The notes beneath the pieces were generated by a model. It did not search any database. It was not told the origin of the DNA and worked only from the letters and a program-made list of their open reading frames with translations. 64,000 nucleotides of DNA from Plantago ovata (Eukaryota; Streptophyta; Magnoliopsida; Lamiales; Plantaginaceae): positions 54,348,425 to 54,412,424 of the forward strand of contig CM051457.1 in NCBI GenBank assembly GCA_028274465.1, in the 5' to 3' direction. This document shows, piece by piece, positions 53,459 through 64,000 of the stretch. The position numbers and the translations under genes are program-made. Every line of letters begins with the position of its first letter. Within the stretch, counting starts at the first letter, position 1.

Positions 53459-55618
53459 ATGCGACATACACGGTCTAGGGGAACACCGCTTGCTGAATCA
53501 ATTGCTGAGATCGACAGAGTCTACCACCAAAGAAGGCGACTACTTCGAAGACGTGAACTAAAGGAAATAGAGGATACCGATTTCTCTGAATCTCTACACA
53601 GTCTTTTCAAGGAAATCGACGGAATGGCATAAGCTAGACCACCGAAAGCATGGGTTCAACCCTCCAAGGATCGTATGAGGGGACCGGCGATTGTTCTTTC
53701 GTCTGCAACTCGTGATCTGGAAATCAAGAACCACGCGTTCCAACAACTTTCGAGGTTCTATGGCTTAGCAAGGGAAGATGTGATGGGGTACTTGCACGAT
53801 ATCGATGATTTCGTCAACCAACTCCCACGACCCGGAGCTGAAATAACAACGAATGAGTTGAGGATGAAGGTTTTTGCTATGGGGCTTGGCGACAGAGCCA
53901 AGTCATGGTTGAGTTCTCTACCGGCGGGCTCGCTGGACACTTAGGAGAAGGTTTTTTCAGCTTTCATGGAGAAATACTTCCCTCACACCTTGACTACCGC
54001 GCTTAAGGCGCAAATCACTGGGTTCAAACAAGACTATGATGAGACCATCTACACCGCGTTTTAGAGGTTCCAAGACCTCATGAACAAGTGCCCTCACCAT
54101 GGTTTTGAGCTCTCGGATCTTGTCCAACACTTCTACAATGGACTAACCTTTGAGAACCAACAAGTGGTGGATTTCCAATGCCGTGGCAATATTTGGGAGG
54201 AAACTGCGGAAGTCGTCTGGGGCGTTTTCGAAGGGCTTGCTAAGGGTTCGTAATTCAAGGATCCAAGAGAAATGGTTAGGAGACGTGGACCTGAAGCTCC
54301 ACCTACTCAGGAGGCCCCTATGTATGGGGGGAATGGGGATCGATTCGAGTGCTTTACCAATGAGTTGAAGCAAGTCCGCAAGAGCGCCACTGGAACATCT
54401 GTGTCGAACGAAGTTTGCCGAATATGCAAGAACTATGGGCATGGAGCTCATATGTGTAGATCGAATCTTGCATATGATGATGGCAATTGGATTCAAGGAG
54501 GCGAAGAGGAAGCCTTTGCTACGGAATTTGGTACTCAAGAAGCTATCTACGGACAAGATGGTCGGAATCCTCGAAGTGGATTTTGGAGAAGAGAATTCCG
54601 AAACAATCAAGGATATGCACCGGCTAGCCGAACTTATGGCCCTAACCAAGACCGTACTAGGCTTAACTATGGCAATGATCACTGCGAAAATCCCGCTCCG
54701 AAAGAGCAACCGAAGTCGAAGACAGCTCTACTGATGGAGAACTTGCAAAAGATGGTTGATCACACCCAAAGTTTTCTTAAACGTTATGAAGAAGATTCTG
54801 AGAAGACTAGGGCGAGGCTTGATCCATTGGAAGAGAGCACTAGGCTTGCCCATCAAAAGATGCAAGAGGTTATTGACCGAGGAGCAAGTAGGGAGCAAGG
54901 GAAGCTGCCTAGCAACACTGAGAAGTCGATGTCCATTACCTTGGTGGGTGATCTTCCTGTTGAAATCACCATCAAGAAGATTGCTAAGTGTGAGTGTTGC
55001 AACGATAAAGAACCCCCACTAGCCAAGGAAGAAGAGAAGGACCTTGGTTCTGATGAGAGTGAAGAGGAGCAAGAGGATCCCGAACCAATCCCTCAAAGTT
55101 TCGATGTTAAGGTCGGGATTGGTGAACTTGAAGATGTCCGTGCTACACTAGATACGGGATCTTACGCTAATGTGCTCCCAATGAATGTGTTTGAGAAGAG
55201 TAGCATTGGAAAACTATCTGAGCATAAGGCTATTGTGCAATTGGCGGATGGATCCTTTGTGAGACCCGAAGGTGTTGTGAAGAACGTATTGGTTAAGATT
55301 GCTGAAGCTTCTGTGTACACCAACTTCGTAGTTTTGCCGGCGTCTACACCTGGGATGGGGGATGTTCTTCTCTTGGGGCGAACGTTCTTGACTAAACTAC
55401 GCTCCGTGATAGACATCTACCGAAGGACTTTCACCATTGAGGTGGATGGCAAGCGACATGTGTTGCGAGCCATATCTGATCCACCTGATCACTTCAATGC
55501 TTCTCACACGATTAACTACTGTGTTCTTGCTATCTATGTTCATTCTTATTCACAGGTTCGTGGCATGAGGAGAAGATCCATGAAGTGGAAGTCTAGTACC
55601 CTCAAGAAGAAGAGCTAG
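53459..55618 (+). pseudogene. gag: gag and aspartic protease region of element E
   Basis: Parallel to D 41530-43640: same ATG context, gag core (GLGDRAKSWLSSLPAGS), zinc knuckle CRICKNYGHGAHMC, glutamate-rich linker and protease segment (ATLDTGSYANVLPMNVFEKS, LLLGRTFLTKL). It has a linker with CECCNDKEPP that Bf shares (CKCCAQDEPP) but the D reading does not show. Broken with a few breaks. Confidence 0.9.
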
Positions 55619-55654
55619 GCGCAAGAAGGAGTCGATTCAAAGACTATAAACAAT

Positions 55655-55679
55655 GGCGCTATCCGGGAGGCAACCCGGA
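55655..55679 (+). other. AGGCAA-loop hairpin after protease, element E
   Basis: GGCGCTA then TCCGGG-AGGCAA-CCCGGA (55662-55679), identical to D. Sits about 40 nt after the protease stop. Confidence 0.75.
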
Positions 55680-55874
55680 GTTTTTATCGCTTTTTTACCG
55701 CTTTATTGCATGCATTCATACGTTGAACAATTTGCTTTTCATACGTGAATTTGTTCGTCTCCGTGTCGTTTGTGCTTATGTTTATGTTTGAGTGAACTTT
55801 TTCGAGTGTTTATCATGAGTAGAAGGGGTTTTCGGGGATAAAAAACCGCATTTTTCGAAAAAAATCGTCTTCCC

Positions 55875-55926
55875 ACCTCTAGGGTTGGGGGGCTAATCGC
55901 CCCACACACGAGCGACTCGCCCCGTG
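55875..55926 (+). promoter_or_regulatory. Short GC island ahead of ORF2, element E
   Basis: GGGGGGCTAATCGCCCC and GAGCGACTCGCCCC, a reduced version of the D island at 43890-44040. Confidence 0.45.
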
Positions 55927-56155
55927 GTTCCAGCAAGAAGAAAAACGGGGTCACCCCCCATTTTCCTCCATTCTCCATCTCTTTCACCTTCTTACTCCTA
56001 AAAATCTCAAATATTCAAAATTTCTTCAATCCTTCATTAAATCTTCAATTTTCCACCAAATTGTGTGTTCTTTAGCTTCAATCGAAGCCCATTACGTGCT
56101 CTTTCTTTTCATCCGAACAAATTTCTTCCTAGTTCATTCATTCTTCGGATTTGAG

Positions 56156-56697
56156 GTAATCTCACATGAACCCTAATTTTTCAAATTTGGAGTTTTTTTG
56201 ATTTATGCTTCAATTAAGCTTATATGATGTATGGGTTGATGATTTGTGTGATTAGAAACGTTATTCACTATCAATTGCATGCTCAATTATGTTTGGTTTG
56301 TTGTATTGAGAATTTTGCCTACTAGATATCTATGTCTTAAGGTGCAATGTTTCTTTTCCTTTCATTCCATGTTTAAACTTGTGTTTGTTGATGTGATAAT
56401 GATGGGCATGATGGTAGAATGCATGATTGGTGAAGTTGAGGATTTGTGATGCTAGATTTTTTGCTACTATGGTATGAATTGAGCCTTATGATTTAAGGCT
56501 ATTTGTTGTCTAGCAAGAGCATAATGTGATATGTGCATATAGAAGTTACAATGATATGTTGCATGTTGAATAGCTAGACTAGACATGGAGGTTTTTAGGA
56601 GTTCGATTGTTGTAGATATCACTCGTATGTTCACTCTTGCATTTGCATATGCATAAATCTGTTTTGTGTCATACAAGATACTAATTGTTGTTTGTAG
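56156..56697 (+). other. Probable leader intron of ORF2, element E
   Basis: TTTGAG|GTAATC to TTGTTTGTAG|GAATC, 542 bp, with TACTAAT 12 nt before the acceptor and CACATGAACCCTAA after the donor. Same layout as D. Confidence 0.7.
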
Positions 56698-56702
56698 GAA
56701 TC

Positions 56703-57994
56703 ATGGCTCCACGAGACAAGAAGAAAGCTGGCTCAAGCAAGAAGAGTAAGGGGGCAGCATCAAGCTCCCGACCTTCCCACGAGCTGTTCGAGTTGTCTCT
56801 AGCCGCAATCGATGTCCGACAGAGGCTCGAAGCGGAGCTAGCTCAAGGTGGGCGATCAATTATACCGGACAGAAGGATAGACATTTCGGATGAATTAGCT
56901 AACAGGGCGGGGTACAGACGCTCTCCCGTCTGGCGAGGAAAAGGAATTGGGGTTGGTATACTTCCAACCAATTCAAGAGGTACGATAAGAGCCTCCTCCA
57001 TGTGTTCTATGCTGGATACACTGATCTTGAGGAGAAGGAGGGGGTACTCGTTCGAGGCGTAATTGTGCCATGGACGCCGGCCTCGATTTCTGCATTCATC
57101 CATCTTGGGGAACGGGAGTTCACCGGAAGCAACCACTCCTACGAGTATTCAAGGGCCACTAGGGGGATCGGAAGTGCCATCACAGGTGTGATTTGCAACA
57201 GGGAATATAGGTATCCAGATACCGGAGCACAACCTCCACGGATCCATCAGAGTGACCTTAGCATCGAGGCTAAGGTGGTTATGAAATTCTGCATTTTCAA
57301 CTTGATCCCTAGAATGAATGACACGTGGATACAGCCGAATTATGCCGAGCTCCTCTACTGCTTGATAGGCAAGCATCAAATAGACATCGGCCAGATCATG
57401 TATGCCGAATATGATCGCCATTGGGAGAAAAAGAAGAAGCCCTTCATTTTTCCGAGCTTCATCACAACATATTGCAAATATTACGGGGTCGAGGACATTG
57501 ATGAGGGGGATTGCGAGGTCGCTGCCCTTTCCCCTTCGACTATTGATGTGCAGCTAACTAGGTATCAAATGAAGAACCCCACGGCTGCTGCTGCTGATGT
57601 TGAAGCTCCATTTCAAGCAACTGATTCTGATGATGAAGATGAGGATGCTATGGAAGCTGACGATGGTCGAGTTCCTATCCCGGATATTCCTTATGTCCAT
57701 AGAGCACCACATGCACCGCCTCGAGTACCACATGGGTCTCAAGGTTTTGACTTCTCTGATTTTTGGGCCCACTTCGATGCTAGTGTTGCAGCCTTGACCA
57801 CTATTGTCCAAGGAATGCGACATGACCTTGATGGACACATTGCCCAGCGCAACCGAGATTGGTAGATGATTGAGGAGCATCGCCGGAATGAGAGGCAGAT
57901 AATGTGGGAGTAGCAACAGCTCATCCAGCAGCAACAGGATCTCCTGTCTGACATGTGGAGAGACTATTATGGGGATGACAATCCCGATAATTAG
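56703..57994 (+). pseudogene. ORF2 of element E
   Basis: Homolog of D ORF2: basic start MAPRDKKKAGSSKKSKGAAS, core with FYAGYTDLEEKEGVLVRG and VVMKFCIFNLIPRMND, acidic linker, coiled-coil tail. About two breaks. The ATG lies 5 nt after the leader-intron acceptor, as in D. Confidence 0.78.
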
Positions 57995-58282
57995 TCTTTT
58001 CGCATGTCCGCTCTCAGCCGACCGAAGCCAAACCATTCGGTAACATCTAGTATCACTTTTTATTTACTCATTCTCTTTTGCTAGGGACTAGCTTAAGTTT
58101 CATAAGGGGGATGGGATGTGGACCATGATGTTAAGTATTGTTTGGCTTTGTGTTAGTATCTTGTTTTTTATTTGCATTTGCACGTTTACCGCCTTCTTAG
58201 TTTTTAGTTGCATACACTACATTCATCCTAGGATAGTCTTGCATATTTTATGTGGAGTTTATTGCCAAATTTTTGAACTTTT
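57995..58282 (+). other. Start of the 3' noncoding region of element E
   Basis: Aligns with D 46116-46400 up to TTTATGTGGAGTTTATTGCC, then is interrupted by copia G at 58283. The G duplication would be CTTTT (58278-58282). No gene. Confidence 0.85.
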
Positions 58283-60367
58283 TGTAAGAAAATACGGTCA
58301 GAGTTACCCCTAGGGTACGCAGTGGAATTTCAAAAAATTTCTTAACATACAGGTTAATTGATTATGTATATGCCGTATATATGTAAACACGTCAATTAGA
58401 AGACTAACCTTACTTCCAAAGCAGCTTCCAAGTCTTCGTAATAATCCTGTGTATCTTCTCCTTCGCCGAAGTCGAAGATATCTGCAATACTCTTATTATC
58501 TGCAAGACAATAAGAGTTAGTTTCCAGCTCCTAGAAACTCAACCTTGGTATCCACGGATGAACAGCCTATCGGAAGAATGCGAGGATATTCTTTGTGTGA
58601 CCAAGAAGACGGGGCGGCGATTCCTCCGGCAAGGTGGCTCGCGCGTGGCTATTTAGAGGAGGGGAGAGTTTTTATTTTCTCTAAGAAAACTGGGTATTCA
58701 ACTGTGTGAATGTCTATTGAACTGTGTGTCAAAAACTCTCTAATAGTCTACTATATATAGTAGTCAATAGAAGCCTAAAGCATAAGCAATTAGACTTCGT
58801 AAAGGAATCAGAATCTAATTCTTATCGCACTAGGAAACCAATATCAAGTCTAGATTCATTCCCAATCAAATTAAAATTCAATCAGAAAAATCTAACATAT
58901 CCCTTGGACTTCTAATAGAGGAAGGAGTCGAACTCCTTCCCCTATCCCATCTACGCGCGAGCGCGCTCTCCCAGGGGTAATACGTGGGTCCCGATTTTGG
59001 GATCCACTTATAGTTCTAAGGCAATTCAAACTCCAAGTAGATTTTTCCCATGTGCATATGTTAATTCTAAATTAACATATCCTTTCAAATCAAACCTCTA
59101 TTATATTTCAAAAATATAATCTTTAATTGTATTTACATAAAATACGATTAATAAGCCAATTCAATTAATAATTCCAAATCATTAATTGAGCCACCAAATA
59201 TTATAATTAATTCCAAATCAATTATAATCCATCAATCACAATTAATTCCAAATTTAGTTGCGATTCCATCTTCAAGGATATTCTGATAAGCTGAATCACC
59301 ACATAGTGTGACCCATAGGGCCTCACTGTCTTAAGCAAGTCCCAGACTAGGTAAAATGGAATTCCTAGACGGTTCCATTTGCAATATTAATACATGAGGA
59401 CGTTTGAGAGGTTTCTCAAAGCAAACCCTTTCGTTGCGAAGTCTGTTGCGCTCAACGCGGCGATGGTAACGTCCCTTCATCTGACTGACTCGAATGCATC
59501 TAGGATCGATGAAGTGTCTATCCCAATAATATATCCACGGGCGTCTCAGGGAGTTGCTTGGTTACTAAGATATACTTATGGCCATCATAATATATCAATG
59601 CGTTGGTCAGTGACTTTACCAACACAACTATGAAGACTATGACCAGTACTCTCCTGTGCTACACTTGAGAGATGAATCCTTCACAGAATCACTTATCATC
59701 CCAATTTGTATGTAGCCATAATCCTGGATCGTGTCTTAGGTCAACTGCTTATTCAGAGCCGACATCGACGGGTCCACCAAGGATATGGGGCAACAAATGT
59801 GATGATAAAGTCCTGTAAGTCCAAAGGACGACTGGCATCACTTCGACAACTTACCGGTTCCCATAGACACTTCGGTGTAAAGTATACATCGATGGGAATG
59901 TCCGGTGGATACTTCCATTGTTCGGTAATCCTTCTTCGAACAACTATGCGCAGTTATGGGAACGTTTCTCGATTGTCCATCAATCCGTTCCGTGGCCGTG
60001 GGATCGGCTCACACTTGCTCCAACAAGTATAACCTCCACGCATACTAGTCTCGTCTGATTCATTCAGACCCCTACATCCGAGATGAACCTCGGCTAGGGA
60101 GAGTTTGGGATAGATGATAACTCACATAGCTCCCACTATCAATGTGATCGGTCATGTATCCGAGGGGACATGTTTAATATCAATACAGACCGAAATAGAG
60201 ATATGACATGCTACATGTCTGGTGTAATATAAATATGAAAGCGATACTCAATAGTAAAATAACAAACATATATTATATTACGTTGACCTGTGTAATAATA
60301 CATATATGCCCTCTATAAGGGCTCCATGCCCTTAATAAGGACTGTCTCTAGGACATATACACTATCA
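58283..60367 (-). repeat. 3' LTR of copia G
   Basis: 2085 bp. On the minus strand it starts TGATAGTGTATATGTCC after the polypurine tract and ends TTTTCTTACA. Carries a TATA-type CTACTATATATAGTAG (about 58748), the hairpin array 59056-59228, and the block matching window bases 1-607. It shows that the F LTR is about 2 kb when uninterrupted. Confidence 0.93.
59056..59228 (-). repeat. Array of hairpins in the copia G LTR
   Basis: Five fold-backs: 59056-59080 (11-bp arms), 59100-59120 (9 bp), about 59123-59152, 59161-59189 (9 bp) and 59200-59228 (9 bp). Same order as in F (inverted). The ATATG/CATAT pair here is ATATA/TATAT in F, a compensatory change. Confidence 0.75.
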
Positions 60368-63300
60368 ATCTCCCACTTGGAATAGAGCCAGTCACCTTTA
60401 TGCCTAATACCCAGATTAGCATAATGTCTTAAGTTGACTTCCACTGATAAGACCTTGGTGAAAGGATCTGCCACGTTGTCCGTGGTAGAGACACGTTCTA
60501 TACTAACTTCTCCTCTATCAATAATCTCACGTATAACGTGATATTTTCTAAGTACATGTTTGTTCTTGTTTGTAGATCTAGGCTCCCTACCTTGAGCGAC
60601 GGCGCTCGTATTGTCACAATAAATCGTTATTGGACTGGGAGCATGAACAACCCTCAATTCCTTCAAGAACTCTGAAATCCAGACAGCTTCTTTCGATGCT
60701 TCTGATGCAGCAATGTACTCGGCTTCTGTGGATGAGTCAGCAACCATGGCTTGCTTAGAACTCTTCCAACAGACAGCTCCTCCGTTCAATTTGAATACGT
60801 ATCCTGTCTGTGACTTAAAGTCATCAGGATCTGATTCAAATCCAGCGTCGACATACCCAGACATCTTTAATTCTGGTTCTCCACCAAACACCAAGAACAT
60901 CTCTTTAGTCCGTCGAAGGTACTTAAGAATGTTCTTTATAGCAGTCCAGTGAGGTACTCCTGGATTCTGTTGGTGTCGACAAGTGACACTAAGCGCATAT
61001 GCCACATCGGGCCTTGTGCAATTCATTGCATACATTATAGACCTTACTGCCGAAGCATAGGGAACACGACTCATTGCGTTTCTTTCTTCATCAGTTTTAG
61101 GACCATCCTTAACTGATAAGACAATCCCATGCCTAGCTGGGAGAAAGCCTCTCTTTGAGTCGTCCATCTTATAACGCTTCAGTATTTTGTCGATGTAGGT
61201 GGACTGTGTCATTCCTAACATCCTCTTGGATCTATCTCTAAAGATCTTGATCCCTAGGATGTAGTTCGCTTCACCCAAGTCCTTCATCGAGAAGGTACTT
61301 GATAACCAAACTTTAGTCTCTTCTAGCATAGATACATTGTTTCCCATGATCAAAATGTGATCAACATAGATGATCATGTAAACGACTCCCTTGTCGCTGT
61401 GCCTAGCGTAGACACAGGGATCTTCCTTGCTTCTGATGAAGTCAAACGATTTGACAGCTTCATCAAAGCGGATATTCCAGCTCCTTGACGCTTGCTTTAG
61501 CCCATAGATGGATCTTTGTAATTTGCATACAGCAGTTGGCCTGGTTTCACTAATAAAACCTTTCGGCTGTGCCATATAGACCTCTTCCTCAAGGTTGCCA
61601 TTGAGGAAGGCAGTCTTTACATCCATCTGCCAGATCTAATAATCATAGTAGGCAGCTATCGCAAGTAGAATTCGAATGGACTTCAATTTAGCTACCGGTG
61701 AAAAGGTTTCATCGTAATCGATGCCATACCTTTGCGTGTAGCCTTTCGCCACAAGCCTAGCTTTGTGCGTTTGTATCTTGCCATCGGCATCTGTCTTTCG
61801 TTTAAAGACCCATTTGCACCCAATAGGTCTAACCCCTTGGGGCAAGTCTACCAAGTTCCAAACTTGGTTCTGGTACATGGAGTCCATTTCTAATTCCATG
61901 GCCTCTTGCCATTTGTCTGAGTCAATATCAATTATTGCCTCTTTGTAGGTCTCGGGATCTTCCCGATCTGATAAGCCGACATCAAGTTCACTGATGTATT
62001 CTATCATAAGGCTTTGCTTATGAGGTCCTTTTAGGATCCTCTTCGACCTACGGAGCTCGACTGGTTCTGGTGCTTTTCTTTTCTGGCTTCGTGTAACACA
62101 AACATTATCAGTGGGTACTGATGCAGCTGGTCGCGCCCCGCGACCCTGTTCCGTTGCGGGAGGCTGCTCTTGTGCAACTTGTTGCACATGTTGGTTGACA
62201 ACGGGTTCTATTGGTATGGTTTCAACTGTTGATCTAATCACAGGACTCCCACTGACTATGACATGCCTAGCAAGTGTTATATCATAACCCTTGTCAGCTT
62301 CGAAAGCTCCCACTGAACTTGAGTCCAAATCGGAAGATTTAGAGAACTCATGTTCGTGCGTGTCAAAGTCTTGAATTTCTTCAAGTTCTATCATGTCATC
62401 TATCCTCTCTTCTTCGAGGTATTCAGCTTCTAAAAACTTGACGTTTCTAGATAAGATCACCTTGTGATCATCAGCATAATAGAATTCATAGACTCTCGTC
62501 TGACGAGGATAGCCTATGAAATATACTTTGACACCCTTGGCATCTAACTTATCAGTGAGCATCAGTTTGACTATCGCAGGACAGCCCCAAGGTCTAAGAT
62601 AGCCTAGTGAGGGCTTCTTTCCTTTCCATAACTCATAAGGAGTTTTCTCCACTGATTTAGATGGTACAAGGTTCAGAATGTAGATTGCAGTTTGTAGTGC
62701 ATATCCCCACATATATTTTGGAAGAGTCGAGAATCCAATCATTGATCTTACCATGTCTAACAGTGTTCGATTCCTCCTCTCAGACACACCATTTAACTGT
62801 GGTGTTCCATGAGGAGTCCATTGCGATTGAATTCCATTTTCCTTCAAGTAGTCAATAAATTCTTCACTAAGGTATTCAACTCCTCGATCTGATCGAAGAG
62901 TGACTATCCTTAGGTTCAATTCATTCTCGACCTCATTCCTAAACTCCTTGAATTTCCCAAAGGTCTCGGATTTATTCTTCATAAGATAAATATATCCATA
63001 CCTTGAGAAATCGTCAGTAAAGGTAATGAAGTAAGGATAACCCCCACGTGCATGGACCTTAAAAGTTCCACATACATCGGTATGTATGAGCTCTAAGCAG
63101 CGAGTGGCACGAACACCTTGTCCAACAAAAGGTTTGTTCATCATCTTACCCTTAACACATGATTCGCATGTACCATATGATTCAAAATCAAATGGTTCTA
63201 AGTAGTCCAACTTCCTTAGTCTTTGAATCCGTGTTCATTGATATGGCCTAGACGACAATGCCATAGATAAGATGGATTATTCTTCCTACATGAAGACGGT

Positions 63301-64000
63301 TGTTTGTTATGTATTTGAAATAAAGGTAGACTACTTTGCAAAATATATAAACCATTCACTGAACGAGCCTTTCCATAATACTGATTATTTAATGAAAAAT
63401 AACAAGTATTATTCGCAAATCGAAAGGAAAAACCCATATTGTCTAACACTGAAATGGAAATAATATTTCTGACAATGGATGGAACAAAATAAACATTATC
63501 AAGTTCTAAACATTGTCCCGAAGGTAAATCTATCTTGATGCGTCCAACGCGTTTGGCTTCAACTGGATTGCGGTTCCCAACATGCAAGTCGATTTCACCT
63601 CGCTTGACTAGTCTGTGATCAATTAGCCCCTTCACATTATTACAAATGTGTGAGCCACAGGCTGTATCTAATACCCAACCATTGAAGTCAAAAGTAGTCA
63701 TGTTCATTTCAATAACAAACATACCTGAGCTAGAAGCCGGTGGCTTCTTAGCTTGATCTGCCCTAAGCTTAGGGCAATCTTTCTTCAAATGTCCTTTCTG
63801 CTTACAGAAAAGACACTCATCTGTGCGCACCCTTCCGCTTCTATCGAACTTCCTTTTCTGGTTCGGACGCTTAGGCTTATCACTCCAAGTGTTAGCCTTG
63901 GCTCCCGACTTTCCCTTACCCTTAGCACCTTTGTTTCTCGGATTTGGGTTAGACGGTTGCCCAACAAGCATGATCGACTTTTCCTTCTTAGGAAGAGTTT
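60313..64000 (-). pseudogene. pol: gag-end, protease, integrase, RT and RNase H region of copia G
   Basis: Minus strand. From right to left: zinc knuckle CLFCKQKGHLKKDC (near 63800), protease (WVLDTACGSHICNN), pre-integrase WHCRLGHIN, integrase core ([55 protein letters not shown]), RT ([52 protein letters not shown]) and RNase H (DSSTEAEYIAASEASKEAVW, YCDNTSAVAQ). The end of the reading runs a short way into the LTR. Two or three breaks. Incomplete because the window ends. Confidence 0.9.
60368..60380 (-). other. Polypurine tract of copia G
   Basis: CCAAGTGGGAGAT on the minus strand, directly before the LTR start TGATAG. Matches the AAGTGGGAGATTG style of many plant copia elements. Confidence 0.85.

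Larger units (their letters stand above)
52111..58282 (+). mobile_element. Ty3-type pol-less element E (3' end outside window)
   Basis: Same family as D: LTR 52111-53313, tRNA-Asp primer site, gag plus protease, AGGCAA hairpin, small GC island, leader intron, ORF2 and the first part of the 3' region. Copia G is inserted at 58283 in that 3' region; the rest of E is beyond the window. Its left duplication would be CAGAT (52106-52110). More breaks than D: a few in gag-protease and about two in ORF2. Confidence 0.92.
58283..64000 (-). mobile_element. Ty1/copia element G (minus strand, 5' part outside window)
   Basis: 3' LTR 58283-60367, polypurine tract, then RNase H, reverse transcriptase, integrase, protease and the gag zinc knuckle on the minus strand, running off the right edge. 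Its LTR and proteins match F, so F and G are two copies of one family in opposite orientation bracketing the nest. It is the youngest layer here, since it interrupts E. About two or three breaks in the visible coding part. Confidence 0.93.

Noticed and set aside
59394-60032. ORFs of 79 and 108 aa on the plus strand
   Set aside because: They lie inside the LTR of copia G on the opposite strand to its coding sense, and the matching F LTR does not keep them open.
1-64000. Host protein-coding genes, rRNA, LINE, SINE or Helitron sequences
   Set aside because: I looked for exon-like blocks, poly(A)-tailed elements and Helitron ends outside the named elements and found nothing convincing; every stretch except the interior of X is explained by the nested elements.

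Overview
This window is plant repeat DNA: a deep nest of LTR retrotransposons plus one CACTA DNA transposon. I see no host gene. A flowering plant, most likely a eudicot, is indicated by Ty1/copia Sirevirus-type and Ty3 Athila/Tat-type elements, primer-binding sites matching plant tRNA-Asp and initiator tRNA-Met, a CACTACAAGAAAA-ended En/Spm transposon, and GT-AG introns with AT-rich interiors. The species cannot be named from this.

Nesting order, oldest first. (1) Copia element F (+ strand) starts left of the window and runs to 31628. (2) Ty3-type element A (608-22741, TSD ACACT) sits in the 5' LTR of F. A CACTA transposon (26347-29939, TSD GTT) sits between the F protease and integrase. A third insertion, X, starts at 31629 in F and does not end in the window. 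(3) Inside A is composite B (3767-16610, TSD CTATA): a minus-strand copy Br carrying a solo LTR C (5570-6843, TSD GTCTA) and a plus-strand copy Bf, with LTRs of Br and Bf abutting head to head at about 15444. (4) Inside X is Sirevirus-like H (from 34219). H carries element D (40183-48842, TSD ATGAT) in its reverse transcriptase and element E (from 52111) in its 3' accessory ORF. (5) Copia element G (minus strand, same family as F) is inserted in E at 58283 and runs off the right edge.

Elements A, Bf/Br, C, D and E belong to one group of related Ty3-type families without a pol region. Each full copy has: LTR with TGATGA...TCATCA ends, tRNA-Asp primer site, gag plus aspartic protease, a short RNA-like hairpin just after the protease, a GC-rich palindromic island, an intron-like leader, a second ORF (ORF2) resembling the 'putative plant transposon protein' domain, about 1.4 kb of conserved noncoding sequence with two hairpin/polypurine repeats and an A-rich tract, a polypurine tract and the 3' LTR. 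They resemble TR-GAG-type non-autonomous elements with an added ORF, and would need reverse transcriptase and integrase from a partner.

The signals most worth a second look are the covarying AGGCAA-loop hairpin, the GC palindromes that recur both at the LTR promoter and ahead of ORF2, the duplicated hairpin-plus-polypurine units, the hairpin array in the copia LTRs, the fold-backs inside the CACTA element, and the palindromic repeats of the Sirevirus 3' region. All retroelement coding regions here are treated as fossils.
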